In this document: positions 8,453-16,905 of the stretch, piece after piece | Layout of the letters: each line of letters starts with the position of its first letter | Numbering within the stretch: the stretch's first letter is position 1 | Source: Flagellimonas zhangzhouensis | GTDB taxonomy: Bacteria; Bacteroidota; Bacteroidia; Flavobacteriales; Flavobacteriaceae | Length of the DNA: 64,000 nt | Direction: 5' to 3' | NCBI RefSeq assembly: GCF_900102925.1 | Contig: NZ_FNKI01000002.1 | Span: 930,001-994,000 of the forward strand | Notes under the pieces: generated by a model | Database searches by the model: none | What the model saw: the letters and a program-made list of their open reading frames with translations, nothing else | What the model was told of the DNA's origin: nothing | Made by a program: the position numbers and the translations under genes

Positions 8453-9100
8453 ATGTCCATGAAAGATACGCTCAAGCATAGAGGAATGCGCAATAAATTG
8501 GCCGAAGTTGTTGCGGCCAAGGGGATTACCGACAAACAAGTGTTGGAAGCCATAAAAACAATACCCAGACATTTGTTTTTGGACAGTAGTTTTGAAGATC
8601 ATGCGTATCAAGATAAAGCGTTCCCGATTGGTGCTGACCAGACCATTTCACAGCCTTATACCGTTGCTTTTCAATCCGAATTATTGCAAGTAAAGCCTGG
8701 GCAAAAAATATTGGAAATAGGCACGGGGAGTGGCTATCAAACCGCAGTTTTATTGCATTTAAAAGCTAAAGTATATACCATTGAACGTCAACAAGAACTG
8801 TTCAAGACTACCAGTTTGTTCTTTAAAAAGATGTACTATAGACCCAAAAAAATGATATTTGGCGATGGCTACAAGGGATTGCCTGAAGAAGCTCCTTTTG
8901 ATGGCATCATTGTAACTGCTGGCGCACCCGAGGTACCAAGAGCTTTGCTATCCCAATTAAAAGTAGGAGGTAGGTTGGTGATTCCTGTGGGTGAAAACGA
9001 ACAGACCATGACCTTGTTTGTACGTAAATCCGAAAAGGAATTTGAGAAAAAAGAGCTGGGTGCTTTCCGTTTTGTTCCGCTATTGGAAGACAAAAATTAG
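8453..9100 (+). CDS. pcm: Protein-L-isoaspartate O-methyltransferase
   Basis: A SAM-dependent methyltransferase (215 aa) that repairs isoaspartyl residues in aged proteins. It shows the PCMT active-site stretch [22 protein letters not shown] motif [18 protein letters not shown] at about residues 82-98, and GRLVIPVG near the C-terminus. The ATG at 8453 gives the expected family start; an ATG two codons later is possible. It is divergent from the Gfo/Idh gene, and its 3' end overlaps the end of smpB by 4 nt in convergent orientation. Cytoplasmic. Confidence 0.96.
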   Translation: MSMKDTLKHRGMRNKLAEVVAAKGITDKQVLEAIKTIPRHLFLDSSFEDHAYQDKAFPIGADQTISQPYTVAFQSELLQVKPGQKILEIGTGSGYQTAVLLHLKAKVYTIERQQELFKTTSLFFKKMYYRPKKMIFGDGYKGLPEEAPFDGIIVTAGAPEVPRALLSQLKVGGRLVIPVGENEQTMTLFVRKSEKEFEKKELGAFRFVPLLEDKN

Positions 9101-9558
9101 TTATTGAAACTTTTCTTGATTCGGGAAAGGTTTCGCTTGTTGTCCCTGTCCTTGATGGTTTCTCTTTTATCGTAGAGTTTTTTACCCTTGGCCAATCCAA
9201 TATTTACTTTGGCCAACCCTCTATCATTAATAAATAAGTTGAGTGGAACAATGGTAAGTCCCGAAGTGGTTACTTCTTTGAGCAGCTTTTTAAGTTCACG
9301 TTTGTTCAACAGAAGTTTTCTTTCGGCCTTTGGTTTGTGGTTATAGTAACTGCCATGGCTGTATTCATCAATCTGCATATTGATTGCAAACAGCTCACCT
9401 TTATCATTAAACTCACAGAAACTTTGGGAAATGTTCGCTTTGCCCAAACGAATGGACTTAATTTCAGTTCCACCTAAAACAATTCCAGCGGTGTAGGTGT
9501 CCAAAATTTCGTAATCGAATCGGGCGCGTTTATTTTTTATGTTGATATTTTGCTGCAT
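9097..9558 (-). CDS. smpB: SsrA-binding protein SmpB
   Basis: The small tmRNA-binding protein needed for trans-translation and rescue of stalled ribosomes. The 153-aa sequence starts [19 protein letters not shown] and holds [15 protein letters not shown] and the basic tail [16 protein letters not shown]. The ATG at 9558 is preferred over an in-frame TTG at 9567. An exact -7 box TATTTTTG lies on the minus strand at 9565-9572, only 6 nt before the ATG, so a TTG start would fall in the promoter; the mRNA may be leaderless. tmRNA itself (ssrA) is not in the window. It overlaps pcm tail-to-tail. Confidence 0.96.
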   Translation of the reverse strand: MQQNINIKNKRARFDYEILDTYTAGIVLGGTEIKSIRLGKANISQSFCEFNDKGELFAINMQIDEYSHGSYYNHKPKAERKLLLNKRELKKLLKEVTTSGLTIVPLNLFINDRGLAKVNIGLAKGKKLYDKRETIKDRDNKRNLSRIKKSFNN

Positions 9559-9640
9559 TGTGGGCAAAAATATAAACTCTTCGTCAAGAAATTTGTAATG
9601 TTGTGACTCTTTTTACGAATAAGTTACCAAACCCTCGACT

Positions 9641-10384
9641 ATGAAACAGGTATTGACAGCACTTTTGGCACTTCTCATTTTCTCATGTAAGGAAAAGGCA
9701 GAAAAAGTATTGACGGCGCAAGAAATTGTGGATAATTCCATCGCGGACAGTGGTGGAAAACTTTATGGTTCGCACAAAACTTCTTTTGTGTTTAGAGATA
9801 AGACTTATACCTATGGTCGTGAAGAGGGAAAAACTGTTTTAAGACGCATTACCGTTTTGGATACTGCCACGATTACAGATGTGAAATTGCCCAATGGTTT
9901 TGAACGATACGTAAACGATTCGTTAGTTGAGGTGCCCGATTCAATGGCAGTTCGTTATTCCAATTCGGTAAACTCGGTGCATTATTTTGCCCGTTTACCT
10001 TATGGGTTGAACGATGCTGCGGTGAACAAAGAATTATTGGGTAAAGAAATTATTGGGGATAAAGAATTTTATAAAGTTAAGGTGACATTTGATCAACAAG
10101 GTGGTGGGGATGACTTCGAAGACACTTATGTATATTGGTTTGATATGGAATCGTTTAAACCTGAATACTTGGCCTATGACTTTCATGTGAATGGTGGCGG
10201 TCAACGATTCCGAAAAGCCTATAATGAGCGCTTTGTAAATGGTATTCGCTTTGTGGATTATGAAAACTACAAACCCAAATCAGAAGGTACAGAAATTCTA
10301 GAAATTGGTCAGCTTTTCAACCAAGGTGAATTGGAACTGCTTTCCAAAGTTGAATTGGAGGATATTAAAGTTGAAAAATATTGA
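9641..10384 (+). CDS. Putative lipoprotein, DUF6503-like
   Basis: A 247-aa secreted lipoprotein of unknown function. The signal peptide MKQVLTALLALLIFSCKEK ends in a lipobox Cys at residue 16. The body starts LTAQEIVDNSIADSGG, resembling Bacteroidota outer-membrane-associated proteins annotated as DUF6503. The rest is beta-rich with repeated pairs such as YVYWFDMESFKPEYLAYDFH, suggesting a beta-sandwich or LolA-like binding fold; that is inference. It is a single-gene unit, with the histidine phosphatase gene converging on its end 1 nt away. Confidence 0.7.
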   Translation: MKQVLTALLALLIFSCKEKAEKVLTAQEIVDNSIADSGGKLYGSHKTSFVFRDKTYTYGREEGKTVLRRITVLDTATITDVKLPNGFERYVNDSLVEVPDSMAVRYSNSVNSVHYFARLPYGLNDAAVNKELLGKEIIGDKEFYKVKVTFDQQGGGDDFEDTYVYWFDMESFKPEYLAYDFHVNGGGQRFRKAYNERFVNGIRFVDYENYKPKSEGTEILEIGQLFNQGELELLSKVELEDIKVEKY

Positions 10385-10385
10385 T

Positions 10386-10904
10386 CTAGTCTATTTTCAG
10401 GCGAATATCGGTGGGCACTCCATCAATCACCCGAACGATAAATAAACTTCCGTTGTCATTATCGTCCATGGAATTGTACTTTTCAATACCGATCATTTTG
10501 TTTACCACATCTGGAGTGGTGTTGCTGTGACCCACTACCAAAACGTTTTGACCTTCATGCTCCAGTTTAAATGCCTCGGCATCAAAATTCCTTGGGTCAT
10601 AGAATTTAACATCAATATCTTTTTTTATGGAAGTAGGAGCAGCTGTCATGGTGGTGCGCTCGTAATTGGTGGAATAAATCATATCCAATGCAATGGGATC
10701 AAATACTTCGGCCCATTTTATGGCACGGTTCAATCCATCTTGATTTAGTTCTGGATCTGGATTTTCGGGGTCAGTACGGTCCTTTTCAGCATGTCTTATA
10801 AAATAGAAAGTGGATATTACTGGATCAATTTTCGTATCTTTTTTGCAGCTGACGCTACCAACGAGTATAATTGCAAGCGCAATTAGAGGTTTGATGGTTC
10901 GCAT
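10386..10904 (-). CDS. Histidine phosphatase family lipoprotein (SixA/PhoE-like)
   Basis: A 172-aa exported phosphatase of the histidine phosphatase superfamily. A signal peptide ends in lipobox VSC (about residue 20). The catalytic RHG-type motif appears as FIRHAEKDRTD, the second Arg lies in YSTNYERTTMTA, and the second catalytic His in VVGHSNTTPDVV. The small size matches the SixA-like branch. The substrate is unknown; an extracytoplasmic phosphoester is likely given the signal peptide. It is divergent from the PorP/SprF gene and convergent with the preceding lipoprotein gene. Confidence 0.85.
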   Translation of the reverse strand: MRTIKPLIALAIILVGSVSCKKDTKIDPVISTFYFIRHAEKDRTDPENPDPELNQDGLNRAIKWAEVFDPIALDMIYSTNYERTTMTAAPTSIKKDIDVKFYDPRNFDAEAFKLEHEGQNVLVVGHSNTTPDVVNKMIGIEKYNSMDDNDNGSLFIVRVIDGVPTDIRLKID

Positions 10905-10971
10905 AGTTTTATTCTAAAGGTTCCCGTGTTTAATTTGATTTAAAAGTAACGTTTAATTTTCATTTTATCGT

Positions 10972-12435
10972 ATGCTAAAGTATTTGGTATGCATTTGTGC
11001 ACTAGCCTTTAGTGCAAAGATTTGGGGACAAGAAGTAGTTTTACCATCCGATTTTCGGCAACATAACTTAACGCAATTCAATGCCAGTTTGTGGAATCCG
11101 ACCTATGCGCTCGATTGGAATCGTCCTAATGCAATTGCTATTTGGACACGTTGGCAGTGGCAATCCATTGATGGTGACCCTACCAGTACTTTTGTCAATT
11201 ACACTCATCAACTCAACACCAGTGCTGTGGCGGGTCTGGGTTTTCTACAACATAACACAGGAACGTTTTTATATTCAGGGGCAAACTTCAATTTCGCCAA
11301 TGTTTTTCAGTTAGATGAAAATGTTCAGTTAATGGCTGGGCTGAATCTTTTTGCATTTCAGCAAACTGTTGCTGATGAACAATTTGTGCCCATTGATGGT
11401 ATTCCAGATTCAGAATTGGAAGGATATGAGGGTTTTAAAGTGACTTTTTCGCCTGGATTTCGATTATTGATCAATCAATTCAATGTGGGTTTAGCTTTTG
11501 AAAATGCATTCGGATTTAATGTATCTGGACTGGAGAACGATTCTGCCGAGTATTTTAAAATGATTACGGGAACATTGAGCAACGATTTCCCCATTTATAT
11601 TTCTAACGGACTCGGGGATAGTTTTATTCGACCAGTAGTTTACGTGAAATCCGTACCTATTGGTGACACACAATTTGGATTGAACGGGTTGTTTTCTACT
11701 TCCAAATTTTGGGTACAAGGAGGGTATAATTCTTTTTACGGAATGTCTGGAGGAATAGGAGCCACTATTTCAAATTCATTTTCAATAGGTGGATTAATTG
11801 AGTTTGGCACAGGTGCAGACTTAAAAGATGAAGATTCAACCTTTGAAATACTACTATCTTATAATTTCAAACCTAAAGAAAAAGAAGTTGTGGAGGAAGT
11901 GGAAGTGGAGGTAGATACTGATGCGGAGGAACTAGCTAAAGCGGAAGCACAGGCAGAACAAGAAAGACTTGCTCAGGCTGAAGCTGCAAGATACGAACAA
12001 GAAGCTTTGGAACAACAACGATTGACCCAATTACAGCGAGAGAAAGATTCTTTAGCACAAGTGGAGCAACGTAAATTGGCTTTGGAGGAGGAAATGCAAC
12101 GGAAACAAGATAGCATTGCAGCTTTGCAAAATGAGAAAGTGGTACTTCAGGTCAATGAAAAATATGAGGAAGTTGAAAGTGAGGATGGATTGGCGCCAGG
12201 TTTTTATTTGATTGCCAATGTGTATGGTACCCAAAAGTATTTCCAGAGCTTCATGAAGTCACTTAAAGACAAAGGATTGGAGCCTAAATCGTTTTACCGA
12301 AGCCTAAACAAATACAATTATGTGTATTTGGAGCGCTATAACACCATGGATGAAGCCCGAAAAGCTAGGGATAGCAAATTCTTTGGAAAGTATCCTGATA
12401 AAACTTGGATTTTTAGGGTATTAAGTGAAAAGTGA
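10972..12435 (+). CDS. PorP/SprF family outer-membrane protein with coiled coil and C-terminal SPOR-like domain
   Basis: The 487-aa protein starts with a signal peptide (about 1-19, ending IWGQE). Residues about 20-300 form a beta-barrel-like region typical of PorP/SprF: early LPSDFRQHNLTQFNASLWNP, then alternating aromatic strands. A long acidic, Glu/Gln/Ala-rich coiled coil (about 305-395) follows. The last 75 residues (GFYLIANVYGTQKYFQSFMK onward) resemble a SPOR peptidoglycan-binding fold. PorP/SprF proteins are tied to type IX secretion and gliding. The added domains suggest an outer-membrane protein anchored to the cell wall, which is inference. No other type IX gene is adjacent. Confidence 0.8.
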   Translation: MLKYLVCICALAFSAKIWGQEVVLPSDFRQHNLTQFNASLWNPTYALDWNRPNAIAIWTRWQWQSIDGDPTSTFVNYTHQLNTSAVAGLGFLQHNTGTFLYSGANFNFANVFQLDENVQLMAGLNLFAFQQTVADEQFVPIDGIPDSELEGYEGFKVTFSPGFRLLINQFNVGLAFENAFGFNVSGLENDSAEYFKMITGTLSNDFPIYISNGLGDSFIRPVVYVKSVPIGDTQFGLNGLFSTSKFWVQGGYNSFYGMSGGIGATISNSFSIGGLIEFGTGADLKDEDSTFEILLSYNFKPKEKEVVEEVEVEVDTDAEELAKAEAQAEQERLAQAEAARYEQEALEQQRLTQLQREKDSLAQVEQRKLALEEEMQRKQDSIAALQNEKVVLQVNEKYEEVESEDGLAPGFYLIANVYGTQKYFQSFMKSLKDKGLEPKSFYRSLNKYNYVYLERYNTMDEARKARDSKFFGKYPDKTWIFRVLSEK

Positions 12436-12453
12436 AAAGGTGAAAGGTTGGGG

Positions 12454-12478
12454 CATTTCGAGCGCAGTCGAGAAATCT
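12454..12478. repeat. Dispersed intergenic repeat, related copy B
   Basis: CATTTCGAGCGCAGTCGAGA followed by AATCT sits inside the heptad island. It is an imperfect inverted repeat (ATTTCGA/TCGAGAAAT) and is related to the TTCGACTCCGCTCAGGAA family at 7318-7365 and 16906-17005. A further relative, GTCATTCTGAACAACGTGAA, lies at 12589-12608. Confidence 0.6.
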
Positions 12479-12491
12479 TACTATGGTGAAA

Positions 12492-12554
12492 GTGGAAAGT
12501 TAAAAGTGGGAAGTACGAAGTGGGAAGTACAAAGTGAGAAGTGCAAAGTGCGAA
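12492..12554. repeat. Degenerate heptad array, nine units (GTRNNAA)
   Basis: Nine consecutive 7-mers read GTGGAAA, GTTAAAA, GTGGGAA, GTACGAA, GTGGGAA, GTACAAA, GTGAGAA, GTGCAAA, GTGCGAA. The first two and last two positions (GT..AA) are constant while the middle varies, so the period is kept although the unit drifts. Confidence 0.85.
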
Positions 12555-12856
12555 CAATCATCAACGAAAAACGAATCAATAAACGCATGTCATTCTGAAC
12601 AACGTGAAGAATCTTTTCTCAATAAGCAATTCACAATTATCAAGAACCAAGAACCAAGAAACAAGACACAAGACTTCTGAATTCCAACAATCCAACAATC
12701 AAGTTATTAGCCCTAAGTGGTAAGTTTTAAGTTGGAAGTACAAGGTACAAAGTGTGAAGAATGAATAACTGTCAACTATGATCCATAAACGAAAAACGAA
12801 TAAACAATTAACAATGAGCAATAAACAATTAACAATGTTCAGTAATCATTTTTTTT

Positions 12857-12905
12857 ACTGACTACTGACTACTGACTACTGACTACTGACTACTGACTAC
12901 TGGCT
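12857..12905. repeat. Exact heptad tandem repeat (ACTGACT x6 plus variant)
   Basis: Six perfect tandem copies of ACTGACT at 12857-12898 are followed by the variant ACTGGCT. This is the least diverged array in the island and the one most prone to slipped-strand length change. It is not a CRISPR array: there are no spacers. Confidence 0.92.
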
Positions 12906-13011
12906 ACTATGCATCAACCATCAACGAAAAACAAATAACCAATTTCAAAAATCAGACATCTAAACTCTAAAAATCCAGCCATCTAATAATCCAACAATCC
13001 AAAAACACAGG

Positions 13012-13608
13012 TTATTTCTTAATCTCCTGCTTGAGCAAATATTCCAAATACGTCATGGTGTTGATCAAATACTTTCGGTCTCTGGTCATGGTGCTCATGG
13101 CAATTGCTCCTTGGATCATGGTGTAGAATTGTTTGGCAAACTGTAATGGCGGAACTGAAAGGTGGATTTCGTTTGCTTTTGCTCCATTTTCCAATACCAA
13201 AGCAATTTTACCCTCTATATCTTTAATGGTTTCTTTTGCTGCCGCAGCCAATTGGGTATTATTGGCTTGGGCATCCACCCCTACATTTAAAATAGGGCAT
13301 CCACCTAAAGGGAGTGTGAAAATGTCGTACTGTTTATAAAATTCGAGAAGTGAAAAAAGCTTGTCGAGGGCAGTAACGCCAATGTCAAGTTTTGTATCGA
13401 TGGTTTTGAGCAAAAGGTTGCGATTGTATTCAAAGGCAGAAAGCGCCAATGCCTCCTTGTTCTCAAAATTTCCGTAAATGGCACCCTTGGTTAAACCAGT
13501 TGCTTCGGTAAGATCGCTCATGCTGGTGCCCACATAGCCAAACTTGTTAAAGAGTGGCGCCACGGTTTCAATAATATAAGCCGTGGTTCTTTCAGCTTTC
13601 TTGGTCAT
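13012..13608 (-). CDS. TetR/AcrR family transcriptional regulator
   Basis: A 198-aa repressor. The N-terminal helix-turn-helix is at about residues 25-50 (MSDLTEATGLTKGAIYGNFE, matching the TetR HTH with GAIYGNF). The ligand-binding domain contains a GGCPILNVGVDAQ motif whose Cys (about residue 101) sits where some relatives use a redox-active cysteine; that parallel is inference. A palindrome 45 nt upstream of the ATG is a likely autoregulatory operator. No obvious target gene is adjacent; clpB upstream faces the same way but has its own terminator. Confidence 0.92.
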   Translation of the reverse strand: MTKKAERTTAYIIETVAPLFNKFGYVGTSMSDLTEATGLTKGAIYGNFENKEALALSAFEYNRNLLLKTIDTKLDIGVTALDKLFSLLEFYKQYDIFTLPLGGCPILNVGVDAQANNTQLAAAAKETIKDIEGKIALVLENGAKANEIHLSVPPLQFAKQFYTMIQGAIAMSTMTRDRKYLINTMTYLEYLLKQEIKK

Positions 13609-13652
13609 TTTAAAAAGGGTTGGTGTTGGTTTTCCGAATATAAAAAAAAATG

Positions 13653-13668
13653 GATACTGTACGGTATC
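13653..13668. promoter_or_regulatory. Putative TetR operator
   Basis: GATACTGTACGGTATC is a 16-nt near-perfect palindrome (7 of 8 positions paired per arm). It lies in the tetR promoter between a minus-strand TTTG at 13668-13671 and a -7-like TATATTCG at 13635-13642, so bound repressor would block its own transcription. The spacing between those boxes, 25 nt, is long, so their assignment is tentative. Confidence 0.65.
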
Positions 13669-13677
13669 AAAAAAAGT

Positions 13678-13711
13678 AAAAGCCCTTACTTTAACACAGT
13701 AAGGGCTTTAT
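13678..13711 (-). terminator. Rho-independent terminator of clpB
   Basis: A hairpin with arms AAAGCCCTTACT and AGTAAGGGCTTT (12 bp) lies 17 nt past the clpB stop. On the minus strand it is followed by TACTTTTTTTG, giving the U-rich tail. It separates clpB from tetR. Confidence 0.92.
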
Positions 13712-13727
13712 TTGTATTGATTTTACG

Positions 13728-16328
13728 TTATTCTACCAATTCACTTTGGTTTCTAAAGACCAATTCATCATCGAAAGAATCCAAGAGTACGATGCTGTCG
13801 GATTTTATATTGCCCGCCAACAACTCTTTGGACAGACTGTTCAACACTTCTTTTTGAATCAAACGTTTCACAGGCCTTGCACCATATTGAGGGTCATACC
13901 CCTTTTTTGCTAGGTAATCTATAGCTTCTTGGGTTGCCTCCAGAGTAATGTGCTGTTTGGTCAACATTTTCTTCAATCCGTTAAGTTGAAGTTCCACAAT
14001 ATTCCTGATATCTTCCTTGTTCAATGGAGCAAACATGATGATGTCGTCTATCCTGTTCAAGAATTCAGGGCGAATGGTTTGTTTTAATAAGCCCATTACT
14101 TCAACCCTTGCAGCTTCGGAAGCACTTTCAATATCCACCAAGTTTTCAAACTTTTCTTGAATAATGTGACTACCCATATTGCTGGTCATAATAATAATGG
14201 AGTTTTTGAAATCTGCCACCCGACCTTTGTTGTCTGTTAATCGACCTTCATCCAATACTTGCAACAAAATGTTGAAGGTATCTGGGTGGGCTTTTTCAAT
14301 TTCATCCAACAGAATCACGGAGTAGGGTTTTCTGCGCACTGCTTCAGTCAACTGTCCACCCTCATCGTATCCTACATATCCTGGAGGTGCACCAACCAAT
14401 CGACTTACGGAGTGACGCTCTTGGTATTCGCTCATATCTATTCTGGTGATGGCATTTTCATCATCGAACAGGTATGCGGCCAAGGTTTTAGCCAACTCGG
14501 TTTTACCAACCCCTGTTGTACCCAAGAAAAGGAAGGAACCAATAGGTTTTTTCTCATCTTGAAGTCCTGCTCGGCTCCTACGGATAGCATCGGACACTGC
14601 AATAATGGCCTCATCTTGCCCTACCACACGTTGATGTAACACGTTTTCTAATTTCAACAGTTTTTCCCGTTCACTCTGCATCATTTTGTTTACGGGGATT
14701 CCTGTCCATTTTGCAACCACCTCTGCAATATCCTCGTAGGTTACTTCTTCTTTGATCAAAGTACCAGCGGTTTGCTGTGCGGCCAATTCATCCTGTAATT
14801 TATCCAAGTTTTCTTGGGCTTCCTTGATTTTCCCATATCGAAGCTCCGCTACTTTTCCATAATCACCGTTACGTTCGGCACGTTCAGCTTCCAACTTGTA
14901 ATTTTCGATATCCTCTTTGGTTTTTTGGATATTGTCCACCACCGTTTTTTCACTTTCCCACTTTGCAAAGATCTCATTGCGCTCTTCTTTCAGGTTAGCC
15001 AGATCCAAGTTCAAGGTTTTCAATTTATCCTTGTCATTTTCTCGTTTAATGGCCTCTGTTTCAATCTCCAACTGCATTATTCTTCTGTCCAAAACATCCA
15101 ATTCTTCAGGTTTGGAGTTGATTTCCATTCGAAGTTTGGAAGCGGCTTCGTCCATAAGGTCAATGGCCTTATCGGGCAAAAATCGGTTGGTAATGTAGCG
15201 TTGTGAAAGTTCTACGGCACCGATTACAGCCTCATCTTTAATACGCACTTTGTGGTGGGCCTCATATTTTTCCTTGATACCTCTCAAAATGGAGATGGCA
15301 CTCTCGGTATCGGGCTCATCCACCATTACTTTTTGAAACCTACGCTCCAATGCTTTGTCCTTTTCAAAATATTTTTGGTACTCGTCCAAAGTTGTTGCGC
15401 CAATGGCTCTCAATTCTCCTCTTGCCAAGGCAGGTTTTAGGATGTTTGCGGCATCCATGGCACCTTGTCCACCACCTGCACCGACCAAAGTGTGAATCTC
15501 ATCAATAAACAGTACAATGTTTCCATCAGATGAGGTTACTTCTTTGATAACAGCTTTTAACCGCTCTTCAAATTCCCCTTTATACTTGGCACCAGCGATC
15601 AAGGCACCCATATCCAAAGAATAAATGATTTTATCCTTTAGGTTTTCAGGAACATCACCTTGCACAATTCTGTGTGCCAAGCCCTCGGCTATGGCAGTTT
15701 TACCTACACCAGGTTCACCTACCAACATGGGGTTGTTCTTAGTTCTACGGGATAAAATTTGCAACACTCGACGAATTTCTTCATCACGACCAATTACTGG
15801 GTCCAATTTGCCACTGTCGGCCATTCTATTGAGATTGTTGGCGTATTTATCCAAGGAATTATAAGTTTCTTCCGCACTTTGGGAGGTTACCTTACCGCCT
15901 TTGCGCAGTTCTTCAATGGCTGCTTTAAGGTCTTTTTCAGTAACACCTTGGTCTTTGAGTATTTGCGCAATCTTACTCTTGGATTTGAATATGGCCATAA
16001 TCAAATGCTCGATGGAAACATATTCATCCCCTAGGTTTTTGGCAATAATACTCGCTTCGTTTACGGTTTTGCCTGCCTCTCTGGAAAGCATAATGTCTCC
16101 TCCAGAAACTTTGGAAAAGCTCTGTAGTTCTTTATCCAAGATTTGTTGGAGCAGGTTGGTGTTTACATTCAATTTTTTAAGAATGAATGGAAGCACATTT
16201 TCATCTACTTCTCCAATAGCCTTGAACAAGTGCTCGTTCTCTATTTGTTGATGCCCAAATTCTTGGGCCAACTGTTGGGCCCTTTGAATGGCCTCCTGTG
16301 ATTTTATGGTAAAATTATTAAAGTTCAT
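13728..16328 (-). CDS. clpB: ATP-dependent disaggregase ClpB
   Basis: Hexameric AAA+ chaperone (866 aa) that works with DnaK to dissolve protein aggregates. The N-terminal Clp repeat domain starts MNFNNFTIKSQEAIQRAQQL. NBD1 carries Walker A GEPGVGKTA (about 204-212) and Walker B VLFIDEIHTL. The long coiled-coil middle domain (about 400-530), which separates ClpB from ClpA/C, is present. NBD2 carries GTTGVGKTELAK and SVILLDEIEKAHPD with GAPPGYVGYDEGG. It is monocistronic with a strong terminator and diverges from ytxJ. dnaK lies about 28 kb away. No CIRCE-type operator was seen upstream. Confidence 0.98.
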   Translation of the reverse strand: MNFNNFTIKSQEAIQRAQQLAQEFGHQQIENEHLFKAIGEVDENVLPFILKKLNVNTNLLQQILDKELQSFSKVSGGDIMLSREAGKTVNEASIIAKNLGDEYVSIEHLIMAIFKSKSKIAQILKDQGVTEKDLKAAIEELRKGGKVTSQSAEETYNSLDKYANNLNRMADSGKLDPVIGRDEEIRRVLQILSRRTKNNPMLVGEPGVGKTAIAEGLAHRIVQGDVPENLKDKIIYSLDMGALIAGAKYKGEFEERLKAVIKEVTSSDGNIVLFIDEIHTLVGAGGGQGAMDAANILKPALARGELRAIGATTLDEYQKYFEKDKALERRFQKVMVDEPDTESAISILRGIKEKYEAHHKVRIKDEAVIGAVELSQRYITNRFLPDKAIDLMDEAASKLRMEINSKPEELDVLDRRIMQLEIETEAIKRENDKDKLKTLNLDLANLKEERNEIFAKWESEKTVVDNIQKTKEDIENYKLEAERAERNGDYGKVAELRYGKIKEAQENLDKLQDELAAQQTAGTLIKEEVTYEDIAEVVAKWTGIPVNKMMQSEREKLLKLENVLHQRVVGQDEAIIAVSDAIRRSRAGLQDEKKPIGSFLFLGTTGVGKTELAKTLAAYLFDDENAITRIDMSEYQERHSVSRLVGAPPGYVGYDEGGQLTEAVRRKPYSVILLDEIEKAHPDTFNILLQVLDEGRLTDNKGRVADFKNSIIIMTSNMGSHIIQEKFENLVDIESASEAARVEVMGLLKQTIRPEFLNRIDDIIMFAPLNKEDIRNIVELQLNGLKKMLTKQHITLEATQEAIDYLAKKGYDPQYGARPVKRLIQKEVLNSLSKELLAGNIKSDSIVLLDSFDDELVFRNQSELVE

Positions 16329-16458
16329 AGTCTTTGTTTTTCTCTAGAATGTCAACAATCTTACCATATACAGGTAACAGTCAAAATGTCGCTAAAACCC
16401 TTAAAACACAAGACATTTCGTCAGTTGTAAGTTTATTTTATCTTCCCGACTTATCCTG

Positions 16459-16466
16459 TAAATTTG
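16459..16466 (+). promoter_or_regulatory. -7 box abutting ytxJ start
   Basis: TAAATTTG is an exact match to the Bacteroidota -7 consensus TAnnTTTG and ends 4 nt before the ytxJ ATG at 16471. No TTG sits at the usual distance upstream; only a T-rich stretch at about 16432-16440. If used, transcription would begin at or beside the start codon. Confidence 0.55.
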
Positions 16467-16470
16467 CGTT

Positions 16471-16860
16471 ATGGGAATATTTGACAGTGTTTTCGGAAAG
16501 AAAGAGAAAACAGTACAAGAAAAGAACGAATTGCCATGGATTCCATTGGAATCTTTGGAGCAATTGGAAGAAATAAAAGAAAAATCAAAAGAGAGAACCC
16601 AAGTGATCTACAAGCATTCGGTCACCTGTGGCATTAGTAGCATGGTCTTGAAAATGTTCACGGGTTCGTATGATATGGTTACTGAATGTGACCTTTATTT
16701 TTTGAGGATTCAGGACCATCGAGATATTTCAAGTGCTATTGCCGAAACATTTAATGTGATCCACGAATCTCCTCAACTTTTGATTGTAAAAGATGGGGGA
16801 GTGGTGTTCCATACTTCACATGGGGCAATTTCCAATGTCGATTTAAAAGACTACCAATAA
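16471..16860 (+). CDS. ytxJ: Bacillithiol system protein YtxJ (monothiol bacilliredoxin-like)
   Basis: A 129-aa thioredoxin-fold cytoplasmic protein. The single active-site Cys lies in YKHSVTCGISS (about residues 48-58), matching the YtxJ/DUF2847 pattern. PQLLIVKDGGVVFHTSHGAI carries the cis-Pro region. YtxJ proteins are thought to remove bacillithiol from mixed disulfides; Bacteroidota commonly make bacillithiol, but the bsh genes are not in this window. The gene is alone, diverges from clpB, has a -7 box next to its ATG, and is followed by a hairpin terminator. Confidence 0.9.
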   Translation: MGIFDSVFGKKEKTVQEKNELPWIPLESLEQLEEIKEKSKERTQVIYKHSVTCGISSMVLKMFTGSYDMVTECDLYFLRIQDHRDISSAIAETFNVIHESPQLLIVKDGGVVFHTSHGAISNVDLKDYQ

Positions 16861-16865
16861 AAAAA

Positions 16866-16883
16866 CCCTGACTTTCATCAGGG
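16866..16883. terminator. Bidirectional terminator after ytxJ
   Basis: The hairpin CCCTGA-CTTTCA-TCAGGG is followed on the minus strand by TTTTTTT and on the plus strand by a weaker TTGATTTTTA. It would stop ytxJ transcripts and, more strongly, those of the minus-strand lipoprotein gene at 17009-18193. Confidence 0.7.
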
Positions 16884-16905
16884 CCTTGATTTTTATTTCA
16901 GTTGG

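Larger units (their letters stand above)
12436..13011. repeat. Gene-free island of degenerate 7-nt tandem repeats
   Basis: This 576-bp gap between the convergent ends of the PorP/SprF and tetR genes has no credible ORF. It is a mosaic of arrays that all keep a 7-nt period while the unit changes: GTGGGAA/GTACAAA-like units at 12492-12554, CAAGAAC-like at 12620-12675, AAGTNNN-like at 12715-12763, AACAATT-like at 12789-12837, exact ACTGACT at 12857-12898, and ATCAACC-like onward to about 12975. The phrase ATCAACGAAAAAC recurs at about 12561 and 12920. It also contains two members of the dispersed GCAGTCGAGAAATCT family. Confidence 0.85.

Noticed and set aside
12336..12557. Minus-strand ORF in the heptad island
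   Set aside because: It is composed of the 7-nt repeats and the antisense of the PorP/SprF gene end, with low-complexity sequence and no start context.
12857..12905. CRISPR-like regular repeats
   Set aside because: The units are 7 nt and directly tandem with no spacers, and there is no cas gene nearby.
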